A stretch of DNA of 64,000 nucleotides from Brucella gallinifaecis (GTDB lineage: Bacteria > Pseudomonadota > Alphaproteobacteria > Rhizobiales > Rhizobiaceae), in assembly GCF_006476605.1 (NCBI RefSeq), contig NZ_ML636808.1, forward strand, positions 1-64,000, given 5' to 3'. The translations under genes were made by a program, and so were the position numbers. Below the pieces are notes generated by a model that was not told the DNA's origin, did no database searches, and saw nothing but the letters and a program-made list of their open reading frames with translations. The stretch's first letter is position 1. Each line of letters begins with the position of its first letter. Below are positions 39,749 through 49,492 of this stretch, in pieces.

Positions 39749-40420
39749 ATGAAGATTGAAGGACGAGTTCTGGTATTGATGACGGCAGTTGCAGGTCTTG
39801 CGCTGTCGGGCTGTGTATCGTCGCCGACTTATGGTACTGACAAGACTGCAGGCGCACAGTTTCTTGACGACATGTCGAATATGGCAAGCTTTGGTCAGGG
39901 CAAGAATAAAGAACGCATTAATTACAAGCCGCGTCCTGATCTTGTGCGTCCGGCACAAGGTGAAAAGGGCGTATTGCCTGCGCCGCAGGAGAGCGTTGCA
40001 AGCGCTGGTGATCCTGCTTGGCCAGAATCCCCGGAAGAGCGCCGCAAGCGCCTGCGTGATGAAATTACTGCCAATCGGGATAATCCAAGTTTTGTGTCGC
40101 CGATTGATCAGGATGTAGCCGTTGCACCCAATGCAAATAAGCTCCCGGGTGGCAATAGCCGCCGCGAGGAATTTGAGACACGTACACCGACTGCCGATCC
40201 GGCTCGTATTGCAGCGTTGAAAAAAGCGCGGGAACAGCAAGCGCAGGGGTCTGCCTCGACACGCAAATATCTGAGTGAACCGCCTTTGGCTTATCGTCAG
40301 CCTGCTGCGTCAGCGGCTGCCGGTGAATTGGGTACGGATGAAGCACAGAAAGAGCGTGAACGCAAAAAGGCTGCTGGCGGCGGTGGTAAAAGCTGGCGTG
40401 ATATGCTGCCCTGGAACTGA
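39749..40420 (+). CDS. Lipoprotein of unknown function
   Basis: The 223-aa product has a lipoprotein signal ending in LALSGC (lipidated Cys22), a mid-region with Pro/Asp-rich, repetitive polar sequence, and a C-terminal Lys/Arg/Glu run ending KSWRDMLPWN. The aromatic end is conserved-looking. No domain is recognised. The ATG at 39749 is preferred because it places the lipobox normally; an open frame begins at 39701. Probably anchored in a cell membrane leaflet. Confidence 0.8.
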   Translation: MKIEGRVLVLMTAVAGLALSGCVSSPTYGTDKTAGAQFLDDMSNMASFGQGKNKERINYKPRPDLVRPAQGEKGVLPAPQESVASAGDPAWPESPEERRKRLRDEITANRDNPSFVSPIDQDVAVAPNANKLPGGNSRREEFETRTPTADPARIAALKKAREQQAQGSASTRKYLSEPPLAYRQPAASAAAGELGTDEAQKERERKKAAGGGGKSWRDMLPWN

Positions 40421-40448
40421 TTATCTGAATATTGATAATATTATTTAC

Positions 40449-40475
40449 TCAGCCGAAAGAAACTCTTTCGGCTGA
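40449..40475 (+). terminator. Terminator after the lipoprotein gene
   Basis: Perfect 12-bp stem TCAGCCGAAAGA/TCTTTCGGCTGA, loop AAC, followed by CTTTTTTTA. Downstream up to 40686 there is only a short hairpin TAGGGT/ACCCTA (40664-40679) near the tadA stop. Confidence 0.92.
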
Positions 40476-40686
40476 CTTTTTTTATTGATGGTTTTGTTGT
40501 CATGGTAAGATAGTTTATCTTGTAAACTCAAATATTAATTATGTTTAATGCTTGTTGTGCCTGCATTGGCATTGCTGCGCAGTCACGGCAGTGGCCGTGG
40601 GTTCATCATTTTGTTCTGCGTGATAATATGTTGCGTCAGATGACTGGTCACAATGCTGTCAGCTAGGGTTCTGACCCTAAGGGCAT

Positions 40687-41115
40687 TTATCGCTTTTCAC
40701 GGAAAAAATCCCGGAGCAGGTTCTGGGATTCTTTTTCCGAAAAGCCTGCATATATTTCTGGAACATGATGACATGTGGGCTGTGTGTAAAAACGCGGCCC
40801 ATATTCAACGCCGCCACCTTTTGGATCAGCTGCTCCATAATATAGACGGCGAATACGTGCGAACGAGATTGCCGCTGCACACATGGCGCAGGGTTCAAGT
40901 GTGACATAGAGATCGCAATCGATTAATCGTTCCGAGTTGAGTGTTTCGCCTGCCTGACGGATGACGAGTATCTCTGCATGGGCGCTAACGTCATTAAATT
41001 CACGTGTTCTGTTACCATTGCGTGCGATAATTGTGTTATCATGTACAATAACCGCACCTATTGGTACTTCGCCACGACGAGCGGCAGATCGAGCTTCTTC
41101 GAGCGCGATTTTCAT
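40687..41115 (-). CDS. tadA: tRNA-specific adenosine deaminase
   Basis: Converts A34 to inosine in tRNA-Arg(ACG). From the ATG at 41115 (conserved MKIALEEARSAARRGEVP start) the protein is 142 aa. Zinc/catalytic residues: HAE (His46, Glu48) and PCAMC (Cys76, Cys79). A 15-codon extension to a TTG at 41160 is not needed. It is divergent from the pseudouridine synthase gene. Confidence 0.93.
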   Translation of the reverse strand: MKIALEEARSAARRGEVPIGAVIVHDNTIIARNGNRTREFNDVSAHAEILVIRQAGETLNSERLIDCDLYVTLEPCAMCAAAISFARIRRLYYGAADPKGGGVEYGPRFYTQPTCHHVPEIYAGFSEKESQNLLRDFFREKR

Positions 41116-41351
41116 GAAAGTTGCGCCCTTTGGAAGGGAGATATCTGTAATCTTTTTCAATCCCGGCTCATTTCATGGCTGGTAGAGGGAAATTTTACTC
41201 GCAAGCTTATGAGCGATTTGTTACTGCATAATTCACGAAATCAAAACCGATTTGCGAACGGATTTATACAGCGTTCTTGACCAGACTGTTACTCGCCAGC
41301 TCCCCCGCGGCAAGAGACGACACGGCAGCGCTGCTGAGAGGCTGATATCAG

Positions 41352-43058
41352 ATGAGTAAAGAAGACGACAATAAGGGCGGACGCCGTCCTCCATATGGAC
41401 GCAGCGAAGATCGTTTTAAAGACGACAGGCCGCGCCGTGAAGATGACCGTGGTGCTCCGCGCAAGTTTGTAGCGCGTGAAACGCAAGAGGGCGATGATAG
41501 TGGCGAGCGTATTGCCAAACGTCTGGCGCGTGCAGGCATTGCGTCACGTCGCGAAGCTGAGACGATGATTGCGGCTGGCCGTATCTCCGTTAATGGAAAA
41601 GTGCTTGCAAGCCCTGCAATCAATGTAAAACGAAGCGATGTTATTACCGTTGATGGTAAGCAATTGAAGCAGGCTGAACGCACGCGGCTATGGCTTTATC
41701 ACAAACCATCCGGCCTTGTGACAACCAATCGTGATCCTGAAGGCCGCCCGACAGTATTCGAAGCATTGCCGCAAGAGATGCCGCGTGTGCTTTCTGTTGG
41801 TCGCCTTGATATCAATACGGAAGGTCTGTTGCTTCTGACTAATGATGGTGGGCTGTCGCGGGTTCTCGAACTGCCGTCTACCGGCTGGCTGCGTCGTTAT
41901 CGTGTTCGTGCGCACGGAAAAGTAACACAGGCACAACTGGACGAATTGAAAAACGGTATTGCCATCGACGGTGTGTTTTATGGCAGTATTGAAGCAACGC
42001 TTGAGCGTGAACAAGGTGCCAATGTCTGGATTTCGATCGGTTTGCGCGAAGGCAAGAACCGTGAAGTTAAAAACATCCTTGGTGCCCTTGGTCTGACCGT
42101 TGGCCGTTTGATCCGTGTTTCCTTTGGTCCTTTCCAGCTCGGAGATCTTGAAGAGGGCGGTGTGCGTGAAATTCGTGGCCGTATTCTGCGCGATCAGCTT
42201 GGCGAGAAACTTGTTGAAGAATCCGGCGCTGATTTTGATGCACCGATCCTCAATGAATTTTCCAATACGGTTGTTCAGGGGCGCACTGCCCGTGACATGG
42301 AACAGCGTGAGCCGCGTGAACAGGACGGAGAGTATCGTCGTCAGCCACGTGAGCGTGAATGGATTTCAAGCCAGCCGGAGCGTCGCAAGCGTCCAGAAAA
42401 AAAGGAAGACAAGGTCGAGCCGCGCCGTCGTGGTGGTATGAACGTCTGGATGGCCTCTGGTGCGCGCCCGCAGGGTGAAAAGGCTGCGGCAGAAAAAGCC
42501 GCACGTGCCACTGCGCGTGGTGAACGCGCAAGTCGATCGGAAGGTGATTTCAAGGCACGTCGTGATGAGGGCCGCGAGGATCGTCCACGTCGTTTCGAAG
42601 GACGCTCTGACAGGTCTGATGGGCGTTCGGAAGGGCGCCCGACTAATCGTGCTCCGCGCCCTGAGGGTGATTTCAAGTCGCGCCCTCGTCGTTTTGGTGA
42701 TGGTGAGCAGCGAAGGGACGAGGGGCGTGAAGATCGTCCGCGTCGCTTTGAAAACCGCACAGAAACGCGTCTTGAAGGTCGTGATGAGCGCAAACAGGAA
42801 CGACGTCCGGGTAAGCGCGAGCGTGCTGAATTAAAAGCCGGTGGCGGTGAAAAATCATCTGGTGGTTATGAAGGTCGCAGCTTCGGCAAGCCTTCAGGTC
42901 CGCGCAGTGAAGGTCGTGGACCATCGAAGGGGCCGGGAGGTTTCGGCAAGGGACCTGATCGTGGCGGTTCGGGTGGTAAGCCAGGCGGTAAAAGACCTGT
43001 TGATGGAAAGCCACGTGGTGGCAAGCCTGGAGGCAATGGTGCGGATCGTCGGCGGTAA
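41352..43058 (+). CDS. RluB-like 23S rRNA pseudouridine synthase with Arg/Gly-rich tail
   Basis: Makes a pseudouridine in 23S rRNA by family. 568 aa: an acidic/basic N-terminal extension, an S4 RNA-binding domain (about 51-98), the synthase domain with catalytic Asp153 in GRLDINTEGLLLL, and a 260-residue tail from about residue 305. The tail is rich in Arg, Gly, Lys and contains two copies of EGREDRPRRFE inside longer repeats. Such tails are common in alphaproteobacterial members. The last 20 bp overlap rsmD. Confidence 0.9.
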   Translation: MSKEDDNKGGRRPPYGRSEDRFKDDRPRREDDRGAPRKFVARETQEGDDSGERIAKRLARAGIASRREAETMIAAGRISVNGKVLASPAINVKRSDVITVDGKQLKQAERTRLWLYHKPSGLVTTNRDPEGRPTVFEALPQEMPRVLSVGRLDINTEGLLLLTNDGGLSRVLELPSTGWLRRYRVRAHGKVTQAQLDELKNGIAIDGVFYGSIEATLEREQGANVWISIGLREGKNREVKNILGALGLTVGRLIRVSFGPFQLGDLEEGGVREIRGRILRDQLGEKLVEESGADFDAPILNEFSNTVVQGRTARDMEQREPREQDGEYRRQPREREWISSQPERRKRPEKKEDKVEPRRRGGMNVWMASGARPQGEKAAAEKAARATARGERASRSEGDFKARRDEGREDRPRRFEGRSDRSDGRSEGRPTNRAPRPEGDFKSRPRRFGDGEQRRDEGREDRPRRFENRTETRLEGRDERKQERRPGKRERAELKAGGGEKSSGGYEGRSFGKPSGPRSEGRGPSKGPGGFGKGPDRGGSGGKPGGKRPVDGKPRGGKPGGNGADRRR

Positions 43059-43599
43059 ATTCCGCGGGCGCACGCTCGTTACACCCACAACAAATGCGAT
43101 CCGCCCAACAACGGATCGCACCCGTGAAAGCCTGTTCAATATTCTTGCGCATAGTTTCCCGCAAAAGGTCGAGGATATTCGTGTTCTGGATCTCTTTGCA
43201 GGCACTGGTGCGCTTGGTCTTGAGGCGCTTTCGCGCGGTGCACGCTATACGGTTTTTGTGGAAGAGTCGGCGGAAGGGCGGGGTATTCTGCGTCAGAACA
43301 TCGAGAGTTTTGGCTTGCAGGGGCAGACGAAAGTACTGCGTCGCGATGCCTGCAAGCTTGGTGAAGCAGGCACAATGGAGCCTTTTGATCTGGTATTTGC
43401 TGATCCGCCCTATGGACGCCGTATGGGGGAAAAGGCACTTTTATCAGCTCTGGAAGGCGGTTGGCTTAATCCTGACGCACTTATCGTGCTTGAAGAAGAA
43501 ACAGAAGCCTCGCTTGAACTGGATGAACGATTCGTTGTGCAAGAAGAGCGCAATTATGGTGGTACCATCATTCGCCTCATTGAGTTGAAGCAAGGCTGA
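43039..43599 (+). CDS. rsmD: 16S rRNA (guanine-966-N2)-methyltransferase
   Basis: Methylates G966 of 16S rRNA. 186 aa from the GTG at 43039, starting MRIVGGKFRGR as in the family, with the SAM site DLFAGTGALG at 51-60 and the catalytic DPPY at 122-125. GGAGG ends 5 bp before the GTG, and ATG at 43036 would be too close. It overlaps the RluB-like gene by 20 bp in another frame, suggesting coupled translation. Confidence 0.93.
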   Translation: MRIVGGKFRGRTLVTPTTNAIRPTTDRTRESLFNILAHSFPQKVEDIRVLDLFAGTGALGLEALSRGARYTVFVEESAEGRGILRQNIESFGLQGQTKVLRRDACKLGEAGTMEPFDLVFADPPYGRRMGEKALLSALEGGWLNPDALIVLEEETEASLELDERFVVQEERNYGGTIIRLIELKQG

Positions 43600-43680
43600 A
43601 AATTAGCCGATCCGGGGATGCTGGGCTGGCAATGATTTGAATATGGGCTTTGGGTAATTTCATCCTGATGAGTGGATGAA

Positions 43681-45252
43681 ATGAAAACTTATTGGAGATG
43701 TCGTTTGGTGCACAACCCCTCACTCCGGCGCGTTGTTCGACGTGTTTTCCGACATGTTTTGTTGTCTACTGCACTCGGTTTTGCAATTGCTTTACCACTT
43801 GCAACGTTTTCTGTTCAGGCGCAGACATCAGCTCCGGCTGTAGACGTTACGGTTACGCAGCCGGGGCAAATCCTTCCGGTGATAACGAAATCGGAAGATG
43901 TCAGCAGTTTCACGCTCGAAAATGGCTTGAAGGTGGTGGTCATTCCTGATCATCGTGCGCCGGTCGTTACGCAGATGATCTGGTATCATGTGGGATCGGC
44001 TGATGAGGCTCCGGGTAAATCCGGCATTGCCCATTTTCTTGAGCATCTGATGTTCAAGGGCACCAGGACTTATCCAGCGGGTGAATTTTCAGCTAAGATT
44101 GCCGCGATTGGCGGTCGGGAAAATGCCTTCACTTCTTATGATTATACTGCCTATTTCCAGCGTGTTGCGCCTGAAGCGCTTGAAATGGTGATGGGCTATG
44201 AATCTGACCGCATGGCTAATCTGGTTCTTGATGAAGAGGCCGTAACGACAGAGCGTGAAGTTATTCTGGAAGAGCGGCGTATGCGGGTTGATTCAAATCC
44301 CGCAGCAATGCTGATGGAAAATACCGATGCGGTTCTTTTTTATAATCATCCCTATCGCGTGCCGGTTATTGGCTGGCAACAGGAGATGGAAAAGCTGAGC
44401 CTGAAAGATGCCATCGATTTTTATCAGCAATATTATACGCCGAATAATGCGACATTGGTTATTACCGGTGACGTGACACCGGAACGTGTGCGTGAACTGG
44501 TTATGCAGACCTGGGCCAAAATCCCCAAGCGTGCTGAAATTCTCCCACGCGAACGTCCGCAGGAGCCTAAAAAGCACGCTGCGCGTATCGTAACATTGCA
44601 TGATGATCGCATTAGCACACCTTCATTTCGCATTTCATGGCTTGTACCGTCTTATGCCAATGAAAAGCGTTTCCCGAATGTGAAAGCCGGTGATGCGCCA
44701 GCGCTTGATCTTCTTGGCGAGATTTTAGGTGGGTCGTTGCGTTCACGTCTTTATCAGGAGCTGATCGTCAAGCAGGGTATCGCGTCCAATACGGGTGCGA
44801 GCTATGATGGCGATGCTCTCGATGATGGTACATTTTCGGTTTATGGTTCGCCACAAAATGGCAAGACACTGGCTGATGTAGAAAAAGCTGTTGATGCTGA
44901 ACTGGCGCGGATCATCCGGGATGGTGTGACACAGGATGAGCTTGATCAGGCACGCAATCGTTTTCTCAAAGCAATTATATTTGCGCGAGACAGCCAGTCC
45001 GGCATGGCTCGTATTTATGGTTCGACCTTGTCAATCGGCCAGAATATTGAAGATATTCAGAAGTGGCCGGAGTTGATCAAATCTGTGAGCGTTGATCAGA
45101 TCAAGGATGTGGCAGGCCGCTATCTGGTTAAGGAACAGTCCGTGACCAGTTATCTGTTGCCGCCAGAGGTTGAACCGGAAGCCGCTTCCGGGCAGCCTGC
45201 CGCCACAGCGGATGATGCAGAGGGCAATGGCGCAGAAGGAGCAATCCAGTGA
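43681..45252 (+). CDS. M16-family zinc metalloprotease, catalytic subunit
   Basis: An exported peptidase. 523 aa with an N-terminal hydrophobic segment (signal or anchor, about residues 22-45), a first domain with the inverted zinc motif HFLEH (about 118-122) and a downstream Glu in the REVILEERR helix, and a second M16 domain. An alternative GTG start is at 43708. The next gene overlaps by 4 bp and encodes a related non-catalytic protein, so they probably form a heterodimer in the periplasm. Confidence 0.9.
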   Translation: MKTYWRCRLVHNPSLRRVVRRVFRHVLLSTALGFAIALPLATFSVQAQTSAPAVDVTVTQPGQILPVITKSEDVSSFTLENGLKVVVIPDHRAPVVTQMIWYHVGSADEAPGKSGIAHFLEHLMFKGTRTYPAGEFSAKIAAIGGRENAFTSYDYTAYFQRVAPEALEMVMGYESDRMANLVLDEEAVTTEREVILEERRMRVDSNPAAMLMENTDAVLFYNHPYRVPVIGWQQEMEKLSLKDAIDFYQQYYTPNNATLVITGDVTPERVRELVMQTWAKIPKRAEILPRERPQEPKKHAARIVTLHDDRISTPSFRISWLVPSYANEKRFPNVKAGDAPALDLLGEILGGSLRSRLYQELIVKQGIASNTGASYDGDALDDGTFSVYGSPQNGKTLADVEKAVDAELARIIRDGVTQDELDQARNRFLKAIIFARDSQSGMARIYGSTLSIGQNIEDIQKWPELIKSVSVDQIKDVAGRYLVKEQSVTSYLLPPEVEPEAASGQPAATADDAEGNGAEGAIQ

Positions 45253-46586
45253 GTAAAGTTGTTATATTGAGCATTCTGCGTGCGAAAAATACTTTTGCAG
45301 CAGCTGTGAGTTCAATGTTGCTGCTGGTGGCTGTGAGCCTGCCTGCCAATGCTATAGAAATTCAGGAAGTCGTTTCCCCAAAGGGTATCAAGGCCTGGTT
45401 GGTGGAAGATGATTCCGTACCGCTTGTTTCCATGCGTTTCTCGTTTAAGGGCGGGGCTTCACAGGATCCATCGGGCAAGGAAGGTCTTGCCAATCTGATG
45501 ACCGGGCTTTTTGATGAAGGCGCAGGTGATCTTGATTCCGACAGTTTTCAGGAACGCATTGATAATCTGGGCGCAGAAATGAGTTTTTCGGCGTCACCGG
45601 ATTCCGTTTCCGGTGGTGTTCGTATGCTGGCCGAAAATCGCAAGCCTGTTACCGATCTGCTGGCGCTGGCGGTCAATAAACCGCGCTTTGATCAGGACGC
45701 CATTGATCGTATCCGACAGCAGATTGTTGCAGGACTTGAAGCATCGCAACGCAATCCGTCGACCATTGCATCGCGCAAGTTTGGCGAGGTTCTTTATGGT
45801 AGCCATCCATATGGTCGCCCGGATGATGGTACTGTCAAATCGCTTCAGTCGATCAGCCGTGATGATCTGGTGAATTTCCATCGTAAAAATTTTGCACGTG
45901 ATCGTTTGACAGTTGGTGTTGTGGGTTCGATCAACGCCAAGGAGCTTGGCGAGATGCTTGATGAGGTTTTTGGCGATTTGCCAGCAACGGCGGAACTTGT
46001 GCCGGTGCCGGATGCAAAACTCGCGCTTGGCACAACGACCAGCTTGAGTTTTGATATGCCGCAGACATCAATCAGCTTTGTTTATCCTGCTGTTCCACGC
46101 AAGGATGAAGAGTTTTTTGCGGCCTATCTGATGAACCATATTCTGGGCGGTGGGTTCACGTCTCGTCTTTACAAGGAAGTGCGTGAAAAACGTGGCCTTG
46201 CCTATTCTGTCTCATCGGCAATGGCGCTGCGCGATCATGTTTCAGCATTGACTATTTCCACAGCGACCCGGCCCGAAAAAGCGCAGGAATCGCTGAAAGT
46301 CATCCGCGATCAGGTGGCTGCGATGGCCAATGATGGTCCTACAGAAGAGGAACTGGCAGCGGCAAAGAGCTATCTTAAAGGCTCTTATGCCGTGAACAAT
46401 CTCGATTCTTCCATGTCGATTGCGGATACACTTGTTGGTCTTCAGGAAGCAGATCTGGATCGCAATTACATCGACAAGCGTAATGAATTGATCGATGCTG
46501 TGACCCTTGATCAGGTAAGGGCTATTGCCAAAAAACTTCTGGAAGCAGAGCCTGCAATTTTGATTTTCGGGCCTGCTCAGTCCTAG
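45249..46586 (+). CDS. M16-family protein lacking the zinc motif
   Basis: 445 aa, signal peptide (VSLPANAIE), two M16 domains. At the place where the first subunit has HFLEH, this one has GLANLM, so it cannot bind zinc. C-terminal landmarks include RGLAYSVSSAMAL. Paired active/inactive M16 subunits are known in other proteobacteria. Start GTG with GGAG 7 bp upstream, overlapping the previous stop (GTGA). Confidence 0.9.
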   Translation: MSKVVILSILRAKNTFAAAVSSMLLLVAVSLPANAIEIQEVVSPKGIKAWLVEDDSVPLVSMRFSFKGGASQDPSGKEGLANLMTGLFDEGAGDLDSDSFQERIDNLGAEMSFSASPDSVSGGVRMLAENRKPVTDLLALAVNKPRFDQDAIDRIRQQIVAGLEASQRNPSTIASRKFGEVLYGSHPYGRPDDGTVKSLQSISRDDLVNFHRKNFARDRLTVGVVGSINAKELGEMLDEVFGDLPATAELVPVPDAKLALGTTTSLSFDMPQTSISFVYPAVPRKDEEFFAAYLMNHILGGGFTSRLYKEVREKRGLAYSVSSAMALRDHVSALTISTATRPEKAQESLKVIRDQVAAMANDGPTEEELAAAKSYLKGSYAVNNLDSSMSIADTLVGLQEADLDRNYIDKRNELIDAVTLDQVRAIAKKLLEAEPAILIFGPAQS

Positions 46587-46602
46587 GATCAGGAAGAAGC
46601 AT

Positions 46603-47460
46603 ATGGATAATGTCATGACAGCATCCCCGCGTATTGCCGTTGCTTTTGGCGGTGGCGGTGCACGGGGCATTGCGCATATCCATATTATCGAAGTGCTGGA
46701 TGAACTTGGCATCAAGCCCGTGGCTATTGCTGGTTCATCAATTGGTTCGATTCTCGGTGCCGGTATGGCAAACGGCATGAGTGGGGTGGAAATTCATGAA
46801 TATATGGCGGCGATTTTTAATCGCCGTTCGGAAGTGGTTCGCCGCATGTGGCAGGCCCGCCCGGAACGCTGGGTGGAGCTGCTCAAAGGCGGCTTGCGTG
46901 TCAGCCAGTTCAATATTGAGAAGATATTGGAAGTCTTTCTTCCTGCATCTTTGCCTGAAAATGTTGAACAGCTGAAAATCCCGATGAGCATCACGGCATC
47001 GGATTTTCATGCAGCGACTGAACTCAATATTGATACAGGTGATCTGCCTTCGGCTATTGCAGCATCCTGTGCAATACCGCCTGTTTTCAGGCCGGTGCGG
47101 CGTGATGGACGTATTCTGGTTGATGGTGGTCTGCTTAATCCTGTGCCGTTTGATCTGCTGTTTGACAAGGCCGATATTGTAATTGGCATTGATGTCGTTG
47201 GTGCGCCGGTTGGCCCGGATGATTATATGCCAACGACATTTGAAGCCATTATGGGCGCAAATCAGCTCACAATGTGTTCAATTATCGACAATAAGTTCCG
47301 CAATCGTCCGCCGCATATTTTCCTGCGCCCGAATGTCGAGCGGATTGGCCTGCTCGATTTTCTGAAATTTGAACAGATATTGTCGCAAAGTGCTGGAATC
47401 CGTGAAGAGCTGAAGCTGACCCTTGATTCCGTGATGAATGGAAAGCCTGCTACTCCTTGA
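46603..47460 (+). CDS. Patatin-like phospholipase (RssA-type)
   Basis: A serine lipid acyl hydrolase of 285 aa with the oxyanion Gly-rich loop GGGGARG (16-22), nucleophile elbow GSSIG (Ser46) and the catalytic Asp in VDGGLLNP. No signal peptide. It follows the M16 pair by 16 bp and is likely co-transcribed. Substrate unknown. Confidence 0.9.
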   Translation: MDNVMTASPRIAVAFGGGGARGIAHIHIIEVLDELGIKPVAIAGSSIGSILGAGMANGMSGVEIHEYMAAIFNRRSEVVRRMWQARPERWVELLKGGLRVSQFNIEKILEVFLPASLPENVEQLKIPMSITASDFHAATELNIDTGDLPSAIAASCAIPPVFRPVRRDGRILVDGGLLNPVPFDLLFDKADIVIGIDVVGAPVGPDDYMPTTFEAIMGANQLTMCSIIDNKFRNRPPHIFLRPNVERIGLLDFLKFEQILSQSAGIREELKLTLDSVMNGKPATP

Positions 47461-47461
47461 T

Positions 47462-49294
47462 CTATTCTGCTGCTGGCGATGCAGAAGAAGATGCTTCTGC
47501 ATCGATATTGGCTACTGAGTCGATCCGTTGCCCTTCGCGCTGCGGCTTGACCAATGGTTCCGGTGTAACCGGCTTATTGAAAAGCAGATGCCGTCCCGCC
47601 ATGATACCTTCTGACGCCTGAACATGCAGGCGGTCTTCGTCATGCTGTCGGATTTCTTCCCGAATGGCATAGGCATTCGCTTCAGACATCCCCAATCCTT
47701 CCAGAGTGCGTTGACCAAACAACAGCCCCGACTCGAAAGTTTCACGCAGTTCATATTCCACACCCTGCGCCCGGAGTTGTAGCGTGTGTTCACGGTCATA
47801 GGAGCGCACAAACAGACGCACATCGGGATATTCGGACTGGATCAGGTTGACGATCCGGTTGGTGATTTCTTTCTTATGCGTGCAAACGGCTACGATCTTT
47901 GCCTTGCGGATGCCGGCTGCTTCCAGCACATCCTTGCGTGTGCCGTCGCCAAAATAAATACGGAAACCGAATTTTCCAGCTGCACGTACCCGGTTAGGGG
48001 AGTTGTCAATAACAGTTACGTTGATACCGCCTGCCAGCAATATCTGCGCTGAAATCTGTCCGTAGCGTGAGAAGCCGATCATCAGAACATCTGCGCCTGC
48101 TCCTTCAAAATTCTCCTCAATGACGTCTTCAACCTTGTTTTTAATCAATAGTTTTGAGCCAATGGCAACTGAAAGTGGTGTTAAGGCCATGGATACTGTG
48201 ACGGCTGCGATCAGTTCTGAACTTAAGGCATTGGAGATGACTGCTGCGGCGGCGGCTGCCGAGAAAAGCACAAATGCAAATTCACCACCCTGGGGCAGAA
48301 GAAATGCGATACGCACAGCATCATTGTGGCTGGAGCGAAAGATACGGCACAGAATGTAGATAATCGCCGCTTTGACAATCATAAAAATTGGTACGGCGAT
48401 TAGTATGGTCTTCCAATATTGCAAAATGACCGTGAGGTTGAGTGAAAGGCCAACAGCCACAAAAAACAGGCCAAGGAAAATACCGCGAAAGGGTTCAATA
48501 TCGGCTTCCAGTTCATGGCGATAGGATGATTCAGCCAGCAGGACGCCCGCAATAAATGCACCCATAGCCATTGATAGCCCTGTTGCTTCTAACAGGCTTG
48601 CCGAGCCTAGAACGATAAACAGGGCCGCTGCGATCATAACTTCGCGTGCGCCTGTATTGGCAATGATCCGAAACATAGGGTTGATCAGATAGCGGCCCGC
48701 AATAACAAGCGCTATAATTGCGGCAATAGCTGTCACAAGATGAAAACCGGCGCTGGTCTGTGAGGGTTCATTAGGGGAAAGAACGGGAATGATTGCCAGA
48801 ATGGGAACGATCGCGAGATCCTGAAACAGCAGAATCGCGAAAGCACGCTGCCCGTGTTTCTGGTTAGTTTCAGACCGGTCTTCCAGCACTTGCATAGCGA
48901 ATGCCGTTGAAGAGAGAGCAAAGCCAAAGCCAATAATGATGGCTGCCTGGGTGCTTAGTCCAGCCAGATAGATGCCGAGTGCTGCAAGGGCTGCGCCGCT
49001 CAGCAGCACCTGGGCCGCACCAAGGCCGAAAATTGCATGGCGCAAGGCCCACAAACGCGAAGGTTTTAATTCAAGTCCAATGATGAAGAGCAGGAAAACG
49101 ACGCCAAGTTCAGAGAAATGTAAAAGATCTTCACTGTCCGAGATCAGTCGCGCTACAGGGCCGATAATAATACCAGCCGCCAGATAGCCGAGAACTGTCC
49201 CAAGGCCAAGCCGTTTGAATAGCGGAGCCGCGATAATCGCGCCGCCTAGAATCATCAACGCTTGTATGTAGAGGCTTCCGCCAGTTGGGATCAT
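47462..49294 (-). CDS. Kef-type monovalent cation:proton antiporter (CPA2)
   Basis: 610 aa: about 12 hydrophobic segments forming a Na+/H+ exchanger domain (early LGTVLGYLAAGIIIGP, ELGVVFLLFIIGLEL), then a TrkA-N NAD-binding domain (about 410-530, ADVLMIGFSRYGQISAQIL). Related to KefB/KefC potassium efflux. No kefF/G partner nearby. The ATG at 49294 starts the conserved part. Its TAG stop lies 1 bp from the stop of the convergent patatin gene. Confidence 0.9.
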   Translation of the reverse strand: MIPTGGSLYIQALMILGGAIIAAPLFKRLGLGTVLGYLAAGIIIGPVARLISDSEDLLHFSELGVVFLLFIIGLELKPSRLWALRHAIFGLGAAQVLLSGAALAALGIYLAGLSTQAAIIIGFGFALSSTAFAMQVLEDRSETNQKHGQRAFAILLFQDLAIVPILAIIPVLSPNEPSQTSAGFHLVTAIAAIIALVIAGRYLINPMFRIIANTGAREVMIAAALFIVLGSASLLEATGLSMAMGAFIAGVLLAESSYRHELEADIEPFRGIFLGLFFVAVGLSLNLTVILQYWKTILIAVPIFMIVKAAIIYILCRIFRSSHNDAVRIAFLLPQGGEFAFVLFSAAAAAAVISNALSSELIAAVTVSMALTPLSVAIGSKLLIKNKVEDVIEENFEGAGADVLMIGFSRYGQISAQILLAGGINVTVIDNSPNRVRAAGKFGFRIYFGDGTRKDVLEAAGIRKAKIVAVCTHKKEITNRIVNLIQSEYPDVRLFVRSYDREHTLQLRAQGVEYELRETFESGLLFGQRTLEGLGMSEANAYAIREEIRQHDEDRLHVQASEGIMAGRHLLFNKPVTPEPLVKPQREGQRIDSVANIDAEASSSASPAAE

Positions 49295-49492
49295 GATATG
49301 CTCTTGATATACGAAGAAAATGAGGGCTTCCCTTGAAGCCATCCGATTTCAGCAATATAGAAACAGGATATGTCTCTAATCAGTTCATTGTCGAATAATT
49401 TGACATAAGTTTTTTGCAAATTCCGATTACGGCTGGTTACATATCGTGGTTTTCCAATTGGGCCATCGTTGATTTCAATTTTGGATTATATA

